A stretch of 64,000 bases of DNA from Salinibacterium amurskyense (lineage in GTDB: Bacteria > Actinomycetota > Actinomycetes > Actinomycetales > Microbacteriaceae): assembly GCF_002797685.1 (NCBI RefSeq), contig NZ_PGFH01000001.1:62001-126000 (forward strand), in the 5' to 3' direction. This document shows positions 16,780 through 26,186 of this stretch, one piece after another. The notes under the pieces are model-generated. The model searched no databases, had not been told where the DNA came from, and saw only the letters and a list, made by a program, of their open reading frames with translations. The stretch's first letter is position 1, and each line of letters begins with the position of its first letter. Position numbers and translations under genes: made by a program.

Positions 16780-18816
16780 ATGACGAACCCCACTGCCGCT
16801 GAACTCATCGCTCGGTCGAACCGCCTCGGTTCTGACCCACGCGTCACCAACTACGCCGGCGGCAACACGTCGGCCAAGGGCACCGAAACGGATCCGGTTA
16901 CCGGCGAGCCCATCGAACTCATGTGGGTGAAGGGCTCCGGCGGAGACCTCGGGACGCTCACCGAGTCAGGCCTCGCCGTACTGCGCCTCGACCGCCTGCG
17001 CGCCATGACCAACGTCTACCCCGGCGTTGACCGCGAAGATGAAATGGTGGCGGCGTTCGACTACACGCTGCACGGCAAGGGTGGCGCCGCGCCATCCATC
17101 GACACCGCCATGCACGGACTCGTGGATGCTGCGCACGTCGACCACTTACACCCCGACTCGGGAATTGCTTTCGCCACCGCCAAGGACGGCAAGAAGCTCA
17201 CCAAGAAGGCATTCGGCGACCAAGTTGTGTGGGTTGGCTGGCGTCGCCCCGGCTTCCAGCTCGGACTCGACATCGCCGAGATCAAGGCGAAGAACCCGAA
17301 GGCGATCGGCTGCATCCTCGGTGGCCACGGCATCACCGCGTGGGGCGACACGAGCGACGAAGCAGAAGCCAACAGCCTCTGGATCGTCACGACCGCCGAA
17401 GAGTACATCGCCGCGAAGGGCAAGAAGGCACCGTTCGGTCGCAACGTTGCCAAGAACGCTGCACTTCCCGAGGCCGAGCGCCGCGAGAAGGCCGCCGCGC
17501 TTGCCGCAACCATTCGCGGCATCGCGAGCCACGATCGCCCCATGGTCGGTCACTTCACCGACTCTGACGTCGTTCTCGACTTCCTCGCTTCGGCGAACGC
17601 CCCCAAGCTCGCCGCTCTCGGCACGAGCTGCCCCGACCACTTCTTGCGCACCAAGGTCAAGCCGCTGCTGCTCGACCTGCCCGCTAACGCGTCGGTCGAG
17701 AAGAGCATCGAGCGTCTGAAGGAACTCCATGAGGAGTACCGCAAGGACTACACCGCGTACTACGACAAGTTCGCCACCGACGACTCCCCCGAGATCCGCG
17801 GCGCAGACCCGCTCATCGTTCTCGTTCCCGGCGTCGGAATGTTCAGCTACGGAGCGAACAAGCAGACCGCCCGCGTTGCCGGCGAGTTCTACGTGAACGC
17901 CATCAACGTCATGCGTGGCGCCGAAGCAATCTCGAGCTACGCCCCCATCAGCGACGCCGAGAAGTTCAACATCGAATACTGGGCACTCGAAGAAGCCAAG
18001 CTGCAGCGGATGCCCAAGCCCAAGTCGCACGCCACGCGCGTTGCTCTCGTCACTGGCGCAGCATCCGGAATCGGTAAGGCCATCGCTACCCGCCTCGCAG
18101 CGGACGGCGCCTGCGTCGTTATCGCCGACCTCGACCTTGAGAAGGCTCAGGCCGCCGCCGCCGAAATCGGAAACACTGATGTCGCCATCGGCCTCAAGGT
18201 CAACGTGACCGACGCCGAAGCGATCGACCGCATGGTTCAGGATGCCGTCCTCGCCTTCGGTGGCATCGACATCGTGGTGAACAATGCCGGAGTTTCACTC
18301 TCGAAGCCGCTGCTGGAGACCACCGAGAAGGATTGGGACTTCCAGCACGACATCATGGCCAAGGGTTCGTTCCTTGTCTCCAAGGCGACCGCGCCGGTAC
18401 TGATCGATCAGGGAATGGGTGGCGACGTCATCTACATCTCGTCGAAGAACTCGGTCTTCGCTGGCCCGAACAACATTGCGTACTCGGCCACCAAGGCCGA
18501 CCAGGCTCACCAGGTGCGACTCCTCGCAGTCGAGCTGGGCGAGCACGGCGTGAAGGTCAACGGCATCAACCCCGACGGCGTCGTACGCGGTTCGGGAATC
18601 TTTGCCGCCGGCTGGGGTGCCAACCGCGCCAAGACCTACGGCATCGAAGAGGACGACCTCGGCAAGTTCTACGCTCAGCGCACGATCCTCAAGCGTGAGG
18701 TTCTGCCGGAGAACGTGGCGAACGCGGTATCGGTGCTCACGGGCCCCGACCTCAGCCACACCACTGGTCTCCACATCCCCGTTGATGCTGGTGTTGCGGC
18801 GGCCTTCCTCCGATGA
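16780..18816 (+). CDS. rhaEW: Bifunctional rhamnulose-1-phosphate aldolase / lactaldehyde dehydrogenase
   Basis: This 678-residue fusion carries out the last two steps of rhamnose breakdown. L-rhamnulose 1-phosphate is split to dihydroxyacetone phosphate and L-lactaldehyde, and lactaldehyde is oxidised to L-lactate. Residues 1 to about 410 are a class II aldolase/adducin domain with zinc-ligand candidates in VDHLHPDSG and GGHGITAWGD. Residues about 423-678 are a short-chain dehydrogenase with TGAASGIG, NNAG, a catalytic-type Ser in YISSKNS and Tyr-x3-Lys in YSATKADQ. The architecture matches RhaEW of comparative-genomic work on rhamnose regulons (B. subtilis YuxG type). It overlaps rhaB by 4 bases. 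Confidence 0.92.
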   Translation: MTNPTAAELIARSNRLGSDPRVTNYAGGNTSAKGTETDPVTGEPIELMWVKGSGGDLGTLTESGLAVLRLDRLRAMTNVYPGVDREDEMVAAFDYTLHGKGGAAPSIDTAMHGLVDAAHVDHLHPDSGIAFATAKDGKKLTKKAFGDQVVWVGWRRPGFQLGLDIAEIKAKNPKAIGCILGGHGITAWGDTSDEAEANSLWIVTTAEEYIAAKGKKAPFGRNVAKNAALPEAERREKAAALAATIRGIASHDRPMVGHFTDSDVVLDFLASANAPKLAALGTSCPDHFLRTKVKPLLLDLPANASVEKSIERLKELHEEYRKDYTAYYDKFATDDSPEIRGADPLIVLVPGVGMFSYGANKQTARVAGEFYVNAINVMRGAEAISSYAPISDAEKFNIEYWALEEAKLQRMPKPKSHATRVALVTGAASGIGKAIATRLAADGACVVIADLDLEKAQAAAAEIGNTDVAIGLKVNVTDAEAIDRMVQDAVLAFGGIDIVVNNAGVSLSKPLLETTEKDWDFQHDIMAKGSFLVSKATAPVLIDQGMGGDVIYISSKNSVFAGPNNIAYSATKADQAHQVRLLAVELGEHGVKVNGINPDGVVRGSGIFAAGWGANRAKTYGIEEDDLGKFYAQRTILKREVLPENVANAVSVLTGPDLSHTTGLHIPVDAGVAAAFLR

Positions 18817-20210
18817 ACGCACAAGTTATCGCCGCGGTCGATCTGGGTGCGACCAGTGGCCGAGTCATGCTCGGCCACGTGGGTCACAACGAGCTCTCGG
18901 TTCGCCCCGTTGCACGTTTTCCCAACGGGCCAGTTCGCCGCGCCGATGGCTTGCACTGGGACATTGATGCGCTCTACTCGAGTGTTCTCGCTGGCTTGGC
19001 GGCTGCTGTTCGTGAAGAGCCGCAGCTGTCGAGCATCGGCGTGGACTCGTGGGCGGTTGACTACGCGCTGATGGCGGGCGGGCAGATGGTTGCCCCTCCG
19101 TTCCACTACCGCGATGATCGTACGGCGGCGGGCGTGGAGCGCGTCCACGCGATCGCCGATCATGCTGAGTTGTATGCGTCGAACGGTCTGCAGTTTCTTC
19201 CCTTTAATACGCTGTACCAGTTCGCTGCCGAGCAGAACCTTGCCGAGGTGGACGGCTTCCTTCTCGTCCCCGACCTCATCAACTACTGGTTGACGGGGCG
19301 TCAGGTTGCCGAGCAGACCAACGCCTCGACAACCGGGTTGCTGAATCTGGCGACCGGCCAGTGGGATGATGCGCTCATCGAGAAGCTCGGGTTCTCCCGC
19401 AGCCTCTTCCCCGAGCTGGTTACTCCCGGCACGACGCTGGGGCCGGTGCGCGACGAGCTCGGCATCCGTGCCGACGTGGTCGCTGTTGGATCGCATGACA
19501 CGGCATCCGCTGTCGTCGCGGTTCCGGCCACGAACGACGACTTCGCGTACATCTCCTGTGGCACCTGGGGGCTAGTGGGTGTTGAGCTCAACTCCCCCGT
19601 GCTCACCGAAGCCAGCCGGGCCGCGAACTTCACCAACGAGGGCGGTGTGGACGGACGGGTGCGTTACCTGCACAACGTCATGGGCCTCTGGCTGCTGAGC
19701 GAATGCGTGCGCGACTGGCAGAAGGAAGACGCCAGCGTCGACTTGCTCGACCTGCTGGCGGCGGCATCCGCTCTCACGACGACGGTGCCGATCTTCGACG
19801 CCAACGACGCCCGCTTTCTCGCCCCCGACGGCATGCCCGAACGCATCGCCGCCTGGTGCACCGAACACGATGTGCCAGCGCCGCAATCGCGCGTGGAGTT
19901 TGTGCGCAGCATCATCGAAAGCCTCAGCGTTGCTTTCGTGGATGCCGTACGCACGGCTTCAGACCTCTCCGGAAAGTCGGTGTCGGTCATCCATATCGTC
20001 GGCGGTGGTTCGCAGAACGAGTTGCTCTGCCAGCTGATCGCGGACCGCAGTGGAATGCCGGTGCTCGCCGGCCCCGTGGAGGCCACGGCTATTGGCAACG
20101 TGCTCGTTCAGGCGCGCGCCCAAGGCTTCGTCGAGGGTTCGTTGGAGAGTTTGCGCAGCCTCGTCGCTGCCGCGTTTTCGCCGAAGCGCTACTTGCCGCG
20201 TTCGCAGTAG
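18813..20210 (+). CDS. rhaB: L-rhamnulokinase
   Basis: This 465-residue FGGY-family kinase phosphorylates L-rhamnulose at O1 using ATP. The N-terminal phosphate-binding stretch AAVDLGATSGRVMLG, the central GSHDTASAV and AYISCGTWGLVGVEL, and the C-terminal HIVGGGSQNELLCQLIAD with the GPVEATAIGN adenosine region are all typical of RhaB. It is cytoplasmic and translationally coupled to rhaEW through an ATGA overlap. A G+C-rich hairpin follows the stop. Confidence 0.92.
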   Translation: MNAQVIAAVDLGATSGRVMLGHVGHNELSVRPVARFPNGPVRRADGLHWDIDALYSSVLAGLAAAVREEPQLSSIGVDSWAVDYALMAGGQMVAPPFHYRDDRTAAGVERVHAIADHAELYASNGLQFLPFNTLYQFAAEQNLAEVDGFLLVPDLINYWLTGRQVAEQTNASTTGLLNLATGQWDDALIEKLGFSRSLFPELVTPGTTLGPVRDELGIRADVVAVGSHDTASAVVAVPATNDDFAYISCGTWGLVGVELNSPVLTEASRAANFTNEGGVDGRVRYLHNVMGLWLLSECVRDWQKEDASVDLLDLLAAASALTTTVPIFDANDARFLAPDGMPERIAAWCTEHDVPAPQSRVEFVRSIIESLSVAFVDAVRTASDLSGKSVSVIHIVGGGSQNELLCQLIADRSGMPVLAGPVEATAIGNVLVQARAQGFVEGSLESLRSLVAAAFSPKRYLPRSQ

Positions 20211-20218
20211 ACCGCCGG

Positions 20219-20260
20219 GGCGCTGTGCACGCCGGAGTTACCCGCGGCATGCACAGCGCC
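20219..20260 (+). terminator. Hairpin after rhaB
   Basis: Arms GGCGCTGTGCA and TGCACAGCGCC (11 bp, perfect) enclose a 20-base loop, 8 bases after the rhaB stop. It is probably a terminator without a strong T tract. Confidence 0.6.
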
Positions 20261-20281
20261 TTCGTGTGCGCTTAACGAACA

Positions 20282-20318
20282 CAGCGCCAGCCACCGATCA
20301 ATTCGGTAGCTGGCGCTG
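20282..20318. terminator. Second hairpin in the rhaB/oxidoreductase convergent spacer
   Basis: CAGCGCCAGC and GCTGGCGCTG (10 bp) extend through one mismatch into ACCGA/TCGGT, giving a 16-position stem around a 5-base loop. It probably terminates the convergent gene that ends at 20371, and may work bidirectionally. Confidence 0.6.
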
Positions 20319-20370
20319 AGGTGATTAACACGCGAAGGCTAGGCAGCCCGCGCTGGCGCGAGTGAGCTCG

Positions 20371-21363
20371 TTAGCCTTCGTCGAGCATCGGGTAGGTCAA
20401 CCCGATCTGACGACGGATCTCGTCGAGCGTGTGCATGATTTCGATGCTCTCGCTCGGCGACAGGATGTCGTTGGCGATCTCACCTTCAGTGACGAGGCGC
20501 TCGAGCTCGGCGGCCTGAAACTGCATGCCGCGACCCGTAACGGTGCCGTCGAATTCTTCAACAACGTTGCCCTTGCCATCGAAGCGCGTGTAGGTCGTGG
20601 GCGCGTACCAGGTCTCGGCGATTTCGATGCGGCCTTCAGTGCCGACGATCACGGCGCGCGTGGGGCCGGCGAGGTCGAGCGTCGTCTGCAGCACTGCTTG
20701 AGCTTCGGTGCCGTAGCTGAAGATCATCGAGGTCTGGCGGTCGACATCCGTGCCGGTCTTGGTGGCGACGGCCACGATGCTCGACGGCGCCCCCAGAATG
20801 TCGTGCGCGAACGACACCGGGTAAATGCCGAGGTCGAGCAGTGCACCGCCGCCCAGCAGGGGGTTGTTGATGCGGTGCAGCGGGTCGCTGGGCAGGTTCT
20901 GGTTGTGATCGGCGATCACGCTGCGGATCGTTCCGAGAGCCCCGTCGGCGATGAGCTGACGAATACGCACCATGTGCGGCAGGTAGCGCGTCCACATGGC
21001 TTCGAGCACGACAAGGTTCAGTTCGGATGCCCGGGAGACGACGGTCTCGGCCTGCGCCGCGTTCATCGTGAACACCTTTTCCACGAGCACATGCTTGCCC
21101 GCGTTGAGCGCGAGGAGCGCGTGCTCTTCGTGGAAGGGGTGAGGCGAAGCAACATAGATCGCGTCAACATTCGGGTCAGCAACGAGGTCTTCGTAGCTGC
21201 CGTGCGCGGTCGGGATGCCGTACTCGGCAGCAAACGTGGTGGCCGATTCCGCGGTGCGGGATCCGACCGCAACGACGTTGTGGCCGTGCTCGATGAGGTC
21301 GCTGGCTTGTAGGCCCGCGATCCACCCGGTGCCCAGAATTCCCCAGGCCACTTGCTTCGTCAT
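20371..21363 (-). CDS. Gfo/Idh/MocA-family oxidoreductase
   Basis: This 330-residue NAD(P)-dependent dehydrogenase has a Rossmann motif GILGTGWIAG (residues 7-16), VEKVF in the EKP position and GGGALLDLGIYPVSFA in the substrate domain. It resembles the trans-1,2-dihydrodiol/xylose dehydrogenase branch. I start at 21363 (MTKQVAWGI), where AAAGGAGAT is well placed, and not at 21402. The EKP proline is replaced by Val, which is common in this branch. It is divergent from gntR-lldD, so it may share that regulator. The substrate is unknown. Confidence 0.8.
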   Translation of the reverse strand: MTKQVAWGILGTGWIAGLQASDLIEHGHNVVAVGSRTAESATTFAAEYGIPTAHGSYEDLVADPNVDAIYVASPHPFHEEHALLALNAGKHVLVEKVFTMNAAQAETVVSRASELNLVVLEAMWTRYLPHMVRIRQLIADGALGTIRSVIADHNQNLPSDPLHRINNPLLGGGALLDLGIYPVSFAHDILGAPSSIVAVATKTGTDVDRQTSMIFSYGTEAQAVLQTTLDLAGPTRAVIVGTEGRIEIAETWYAPTTYTRFDGKGNVVEEFDGTVTGRGMQFQAAELERLVTEGEIANDILSPSESIEIMHTLDEIRRQIGLTYPMLDEG

Positions 21364-21442
21364 GCCATCTCCTTTGTTGCGCACGAAAACATACGTCGCC
21401 AATGTAACAGGTGTCTATTTTGCTTTGTCTTACATTCTGTTA

Positions 21443-21457
21443 GATTGTTTGACAATC
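21443..21457. promoter_or_regulatory. Probable GntR/FadR-type operator
   Basis: GATTGT-TTG-ACAATC is a perfect 6-bp inverted repeat with a 3-base spacer, 26 bases before the gntR start and between the divergent oxidoreductase and gntR-lldD. Operators of lactate-responsive GntR regulators (LldR) have a comparable short-palindrome form. Confidence 0.6.
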
Positions 21458-21482
21458 CGAGTCAACGAAGAGGGAGCGCACG

Positions 21483-22133
21483 ATGATTGAGAACGCTGCA
21501 GTGCTCCCCGAGACCGTCGCTCAGAAGCTTCGCGCGGACATCATCGCCCAGCGCGATGCCCCCGGATCGGCCATCACCGAGTCGGCCGTCGCCCTGCGGT
21601 TCGGCGTTGCCCGCCCCACCGCGCGCATCGCCATTGACCGCCTCGTCGCTGACGGCATCCTGCGTCGCGAAGCCCACCGGGCCGCGCGCGTGCCCGAGCT
21701 CAGCTACGACGACGTGCTGGATCTCTTTGACACCCGCTCCATCGTGGAGACCGCCGCGATGGCGGCGCTAGCCGAGGCCGGCGCGATTCCGGCGGAGGCG
21801 CTGGCAGCCCACCGGGCGCTCACCGCCACCGATGATTTCGCGCACCACGACATCCAGTCCCACCGCGCGCTCGTCGCCGGTCAGCCCAGCTCACGCCTCA
21901 CCCGCCTGCACGAACTGCTCATGGGTGAAGTCGAGCTGTGCATTGGGCAGGTTCAGTCTGCCCAACTCATTACCGCCCACGAGGTGGCCGAACAGCACCA
22001 GGGCATCCTCGATGCCATCACCGCCGGGGATGCCGCGACAGCAGAGCGCCTTACCCGCGACCACATTTTGGGGGCGCGCGATCGCCTCCTCACCCACCTC
22101 GACACCGACACCGATCTCGACACCGACAGCTAA
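21483..22133 (+). CDS. GntR/FadR-family regulator, probable lactate-operon regulator
   Basis: This 216-residue protein has an N-terminal winged HTH ([30 protein letters not shown]..., residues 10-60) and a C-terminal all-helical FCD ligand-binding domain. The FCD metal-ligand type residues are represented by DIQSHRALV and [14 protein letters not shown]. It is followed after 8 bases by lldD, so it is probably a lactate-responsive regulator of LldR type. The C-terminal tail is a short Asp-Thr repeat ([10 protein letters not shown]). GAGGGAG precedes the ATG. Confidence 0.82.
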   Translation: MIENAAVLPETVAQKLRADIIAQRDAPGSAITESAVALRFGVARPTARIAIDRLVADGILRREAHRAARVPELSYDDVLDLFDTRSIVETAAMAALAEAGAIPAEALAAHRALTATDDFAHHDIQSHRALVAGQPSSRLTRLHELLMGEVELCIGQVQSAQLITAHEVAEQHQGILDAITAGDAATAERLTRDHILGARDRLLTHLDTDTDLDTDS

Positions 22134-22141
22134 GGCACCTC

Positions 22142-23500
22142 ATGGTTAAGCGTCAATTTCCGAACCCCGTAGAGCTCGCGAAGCTCATGAAGTTCAAGGC
22201 CCCCGAGCTCAACGGCAAGAAACGCCGTCTCGACAGCGCCCTCACGATCTACGACCTCAAAGACATCGCCAAGCGTCGCACGCCCAAGGCTGCCTACGAC
22301 TACACGGATGGCTCGGCCGAAGGCGAAATCTCGTTGAGCCGTGCGCGCCAGGCCTTCGAAGACATCGAGTTTCACCCCTCGATCCTTCGCGACGCTTCAA
22401 ACGTCTCCACCACCACCCAGATTCTCGGCGGCACCTCCGCGATGCCCTTCGGTATCGCCCCCACGGGATTCACTCGTCTCATGCAGACCGAGGGCGAGAT
22501 CGCGGGCGCGGGCGCGGCAGCGGCAGCAGGCATCCCGTTCACGCTGTCGACGCTCGGCACGACATCCATTGAAGATGTGAAGGCCGCAAACCCGAACGGT
22601 CGCAACTGGTTCCAGCTGTACGTGATGCGCGAGCGAGAGATCTCGTACGGTCTTGTCGAACGCGCGGCCGCCGCTGGCTACGACACCCTCATGTTCACCG
22701 TCGACACCCCGGTTGCCGGGGCGCGACTGCGGGATAAGCGCAATGGCTTCTCGATTCCGCCGCAGCTGACGGCCGGCACGATACTCAACGCGATCCCCCG
22801 CCCGTGGTGGTGGTTCGACTTCCTCACGACTCCCCCGCTCGAGTTTGCGTCGCTCGCAACCACCGGCGGCACCGTGGGCGAACTGCTCGACTCCGCCATG
22901 GACCCGTCAATCAACTACGACGACCTCAAGATCATCCGCGCCATGTGGCCAGGCAAGATCGTAATTAAGGGAGTGCAGAACCTTGAAGACTCGAAGCGCC
23001 TTGCCGACCTAGGCGTCGACGGCATCCTGCTCTCGAACCACGGTGGCCGCCAGCTCGACCGCGCGCCCATCCCCTTCCACTTGCTGCCCGAGGTCGCCCG
23101 CGAAGTCGGTAACGACGTTGAGGTGATGGTCGACACCGGCATCATGAACGGTGCGGATGTCGTGGCTTCGATGGCGCTCGGTGCCAAGTTCACACTCATC
23201 GGCCGTGCCTACCTGTACGGCCTTATGGCCGGAGGTCGCGAGGGCGTCGACCGCACGATCGAGATCCTGTCGGACCAGATCGTGCGCACCATGAAGCTGC
23301 TCGAAGTCACGAGCATCGAAGAGCTTGAACCCAAGCACGTCACTCAGCTGCAGCGACTGGCACCCCGTGCCGTCGCGCCGAGCGCCGCCGCTGCGGTTCC
23401 CGCTAAGCGTGCTGCGCCGCGCAAGGCAGCCGCGTCGACTCCGGCCGCGACGAAGGCCGTCACCAAGAAGGCTGCCACCAAGACTGCTGCAAAGAAGTAA
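22142..23500 (+). CDS. lldD: FMN-dependent L-lactate dehydrogenase with Lys/Ala-rich tail
   Basis: This 452-residue FMN-dependent alpha-hydroxy-acid dehydrogenase oxidises L-lactate to pyruvate, passing electrons to the respiratory chain. [10 protein letters not shown] (101-110) and FQLY near 157-160 belong to the flavin site. The catalytic His and substrate-binding Arg are in SNHGGRQLD (298-306), and [10 protein letters not shown] (331-340) binds the flavin phosphate. I start at 22142, not at the long upstream frame that overlaps gntR. Residues 410-452 form an extra Ala/Lys/Pro tail like histone H1, which is unusual for the family. In this locus it would consume the L-lactate made by RhaEW. 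Confidence 0.88.
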   Translation: MVKRQFPNPVELAKLMKFKAPELNGKKRRLDSALTIYDLKDIAKRRTPKAAYDYTDGSAEGEISLSRARQAFEDIEFHPSILRDASNVSTTTQILGGTSAMPFGIAPTGFTRLMQTEGEIAGAGAAAAAGIPFTLSTLGTTSIEDVKAANPNGRNWFQLYVMREREISYGLVERAAAAGYDTLMFTVDTPVAGARLRDKRNGFSIPPQLTAGTILNAIPRPWWWFDFLTTPPLEFASLATTGGTVGELLDSAMDPSINYDDLKIIRAMWPGKIVIKGVQNLEDSKRLADLGVDGILLSNHGGRQLDRAPIPFHLLPEVAREVGNDVEVMVDTGIMNGADVVASMALGAKFTLIGRAYLYGLMAGGREGVDRTIEILSDQIVRTMKLLEVTSIEELEPKHVTQLQRLAPRAVAPSAAAAVPAKRAAPRKAAASTPAATKAVTKKAATKTAAKK

Positions 23501-23547
23501 GACCACTCGTGCCGCAGGTTGTGGTGGGCTGCCGCGCGAGTTCTCTA

Positions 23548-23596
23548 CCCCGCCGGGTTTCGGCTTCTGACCTCGGTCAGTTGAGACCCGGCGGGG
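23548..23596. terminator. Nested double hairpin after lldD
   Basis: Outer arms CCCCGCCGGGT and ACCCGGCGGGG (11 bp) enclose an inner perfect hairpin CTGACC-TC-GGTCAG (23567-23580). It sits between lldD and the MFS gene and probably terminates the lldD transcript. Confidence 0.7.
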
Positions 23597-23612
23597 CATA
23601 GGGTTAAGCATC

Positions 23613-24839
23613 GTGACTCAGAACTCTGTCGATGCCCCTCCTCCCGTCTGGCGGGCACCCGGAATACCAGCTCTGTTGGTGCTCACGGCCGCAGGTTTCG
23701 GAGGCTTCGTTGCGCTGATTCCGGTCGTTCCGCTGTGGGCGGTTCAAGGTGGGGCAACCGAAGCTGGCTCGGGGTTGGTGAACGGACTCCTGCTGATCGT
23801 GACGGTCATGACGCAACCCTTCGTGCCGCGCCTGCTCGATCATTTCGGCACCGGCCGCGTACTGGCGGTGGGGCTTGCCCTCCTCGGCGCCCCCGCGCTC
23901 TTGCTCTTCATCTCGGATCAACTCGCGTGGATTCTCGCGATCTCGGCGGTGCGCGGAATTGGCTTCGGCATCCTGACCGTTACCGGTTCCACGGTGGTAG
24001 CGAACCTCGTCGATCGCACCCAGCATGGTGCCGCCGTCGGAATCTACGGCGCTGCGATTGCTGTTCCGCAGATCATCCTCGTACCAACCGCATCCTTCCT
24101 CGCCGACACCGTCGGGTTCTGGGCAGTCTTCGTGATTGGCGCCCTTCCCCTGCTCGGCATTAGTTCTGCCCCGCGCCTTGCGCGAGTGCTTCGCGAGCAG
24201 GCTGCCGCTCGCGACCTTCTCCCCTACACCGACGCGACACCGATCGTCTCCGTGGATGGCGGAAAGTCAGAACGCCGCTCGCTTGCGATCAGCCTTCTGC
24301 GACCGATGATGCTGCTCAGCGGCGTCACCCTCGCCGGTGGTGCCCTGCTTACCTTCGCCCCGCAAATGAGTTCCTCGCCCGGCGCTACTGCCGCGGCTCT
24401 CGCGCTCCTCACCTTGAGCGCAGCTATCACTCGCTGGTCCATCGGCGGGCTCTCCGACCGTTTCGGTGCCGAGCGATTCCTCTGGCCCCTCGTCGTGATC
24501 TCGGTGGTCGGACTAGTGGCGATTGCCGCCGCCGTTCAGAATCCCGACGCCACCGGCATCCTGCTGTTCCTGGTCGGCATGACGCTCCTCGGTATCGCCT
24601 ACGGGGGTCTGCAAAACCTGACGCTCGTGATCTCCTTGGCAGCCGTGCGGCGCAAGCAGTACGGCACGGCCAGCGCCGCCTGGAACATTGGTTTCGACCT
24701 CGGCACCGCTCTCGGTTCGGTTCTCATCGGAACCCTCGCGACCGCGTTCTCGTTCCCGCCCGCCGTCTTGGTCGCCGCCGCAATCTCGTTGCTCACGCTG
24801 CCGCTCGCGTTCTTGCGTGGGCCGAAAGTCACCGACTAG
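23613..24839 (+). CDS. MFS transporter
   Basis: This 408-residue protein of the major facilitator superfamily has about 12 hydrophobic segments. The conserved loop 2-3 region reads DHFGTGRVLAVG, and the second-half equivalent is GGLSDRFGAERFLW. The central cytoplasmic loop lies near residues 190-225. It starts with GTG. The substrate cannot be inferred. The neighbours (lldD, a lipoprotein) do not form an obvious operon with it, because a strong hairpin precedes it. Confidence 0.75.
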   Translation: MTQNSVDAPPPVWRAPGIPALLVLTAAGFGGFVALIPVVPLWAVQGGATEAGSGLVNGLLLIVTVMTQPFVPRLLDHFGTGRVLAVGLALLGAPALLLFISDQLAWILAISAVRGIGFGILTVTGSTVVANLVDRTQHGAAVGIYGAAIAVPQIILVPTASFLADTVGFWAVFVIGALPLLGISSAPRLARVLREQAAARDLLPYTDATPIVSVDGGKSERRSLAISLLRPMMLLSGVTLAGGALLTFAPQMSSSPGATAAALALLTLSAAITRWSIGGLSDRFGAERFLWPLVVISVVGLVAIAAAVQNPDATGILLFLVGMTLLGIAYGGLQNLTLVISLAAVRRKQYGTASAAWNIGFDLGTALGSVLIGTLATAFSFPPAVLVAAAISLLTLPLAFLRGPKVTD

Positions 24840-24927
24840 CTCACGCGCGGGCTAGTCGGCCGGCGAGTTCGCTGCCCGGCACGTTGGCCGACTGTTGGCG
24901 GCCAGTGGCGCCCTCGCGCGAGCACAA

Positions 24928-25776
24928 TCAGCAGTGTTCGAAGGTGTGCTCGGCTGAGCCGGGCGGCGTGAGATCGCGATCCCGCAGCATCGTGATGGGC
25001 GGTGTCGCAGCATCCGCACACACCTCAGTGAACGGGCGTCGCAGCTCATCGGTGTACTCGACGTCGATAACGGCATCACCATAAAAGTCGGTGAAGTCGC
25101 CGCACTCTGAGTACTGGTCGCACTCCTCCACAATCGCGAAGTCGAACCCGATGGCGGATGCCGCCTCCCCCAGCAACTCCGCCGAATTCTTCTGGGCTAC
25201 CGCGAGTCCGCTACTGTGGCCGAGCTGCACGAACAGCGTCGCCATTGCTACCGCCTGCTCGCGCTCAAGAATCCCCTCGGAGCGCGTGTAGCTGTCGAGG
25301 TTATCGAACTCCACCGCCACGAACCCCTTGCCTGCGCAGTCCTCGATCAGCGGCGCGAGTCGCTCGGCGATCGCCTCACGATTGCTCGCGGTACGGATGT
25401 CGAGAAGCGTCTCGTCTGGCCAGTTCGCATCGATAACCGGATCGCCTTCGGCATCGCGCAGCAGCAGCTCGCTCGGCCACGACTCCCCCGGCTGCGATTG
25501 AAAGCCGTTGAGGTAGCAAATGGAATAGGCACCGGCGAGAGGTTCTTCGCTGGCGTCGCGCACCACGACAGTGACGGCAGCGTCGGGCTCGTACGCTGCG
25601 CCGAGCTGGTAATCCGCGACGGCGCCGGCGGCGAAGAGGCTCGGGGAGGCGGTAGCGGTGGAAGGGTCGCGCGGCTCAGTTGTTGGCGGGGCAGCGGCGG
25701 AGCATCCGGCGAGCACAGTAAGCGCGACCGCGACACACAACGCCGCCCACGGGGCTCGTCGTGGGCGTGCTGTCAT
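24928..25776 (-). CDS. Secreted lipoprotein with GH114 (polygalactosaminidase-like) domain
   Basis: The 282-residue product begins with a lipoprotein signal (hydrophobic core and LAGC lipobox, Cys at about residue 25). The following TIM-barrel-like domain resembles glycoside hydrolase family 114, known for endo-alpha-1,4-polygalactosaminidase. Diagnostic segments are AYSICYLNGFQSQPGESWPS, TLLDIRTASN, FVAVEFDNLDSYTRS, NSAEL and IVEECDQYSECGDF. The carboxylates in these segments are likely catalytic. I start at 25776; the open frame runs further upstream without a signal sequence. The role may be cell-wall or exopolysaccharide turnover. Confidence 0.72.
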   Translation of the reverse strand: MTARPRRAPWAALCVAVALTVLAGCSAAAPPTTEPRDPSTATASPSLFAAGAVADYQLGAAYEPDAAVTVVVRDASEEPLAGAYSICYLNGFQSQPGESWPSELLLRDAEGDPVIDANWPDETLLDIRTASNREAIAERLAPLIEDCAGKGFVAVEFDNLDSYTRSEGILEREQAVAMATLFVQLGHSSGLAVAQKNSAELLGEAASAIGFDFAIVEECDQYSECGDFTDFYGDAVIDVEYTDELRRPFTEVCADAATPPITMLRDRDLTPPGSAEHTFEHC

Positions 25777-25786
25777 GCAGTCGAGC

Positions 25787-26044
25787 CTAGGCTGCTCCGG
25801 CCCGGCGCGAGATGTAGGTCGCGCGCATGTGGGAGCGGTGCGGTGGCAGCTCGGCCCGAATGAGCGCGAAGCTCGCAACGATCGCCAGCAGAGCCGAAAT
25901 GCCCAACACCACGGCGGGAAGCGGCGGGATGCCCGCGGCTAAGTCAAGGCCGGTGCCGGCCACGATCAGCCAGACGGTGGCTGCCGCAGCGGCGGTAAGG
26001 CTCGCCAGAAGAACGACTACCCACCCGAATATTTTCCTGTTCAT
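25787..26044 (-). CDS. Small two-segment membrane protein
   Basis: This 85-residue hypothetical protein has two hydrophobic segments (about residues 7-29 and 42-63) and a short Arg/His-rich C terminus. It lies 10 bases upstream of the GH114-like lipoprotein gene on the same strand and may be co-transcribed with it. I do not recognise a family. Confidence 0.55.
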   Translation of the reverse strand: MNRKIFGWVVVLLASLTAAAAATVWLIVAGTGLDLAAGIPPLPAVVLGISALLAIVASFALIRAELPPHRSHMRATYISRRAGAA

Positions 26045-26186
26045 GATTGCCCCCGTGCTTTCAGTTCTGCTGGTTAGTGCGACTGTGTAGCGCGAGAAAA
26101 AGCCTGAGACTTTCTCTCTACTTGAACGCTAGACCCCAAATGGGGGCCAATCTAGTCGTCATTAAGGCGGACTAGCTCAGTGAGGT

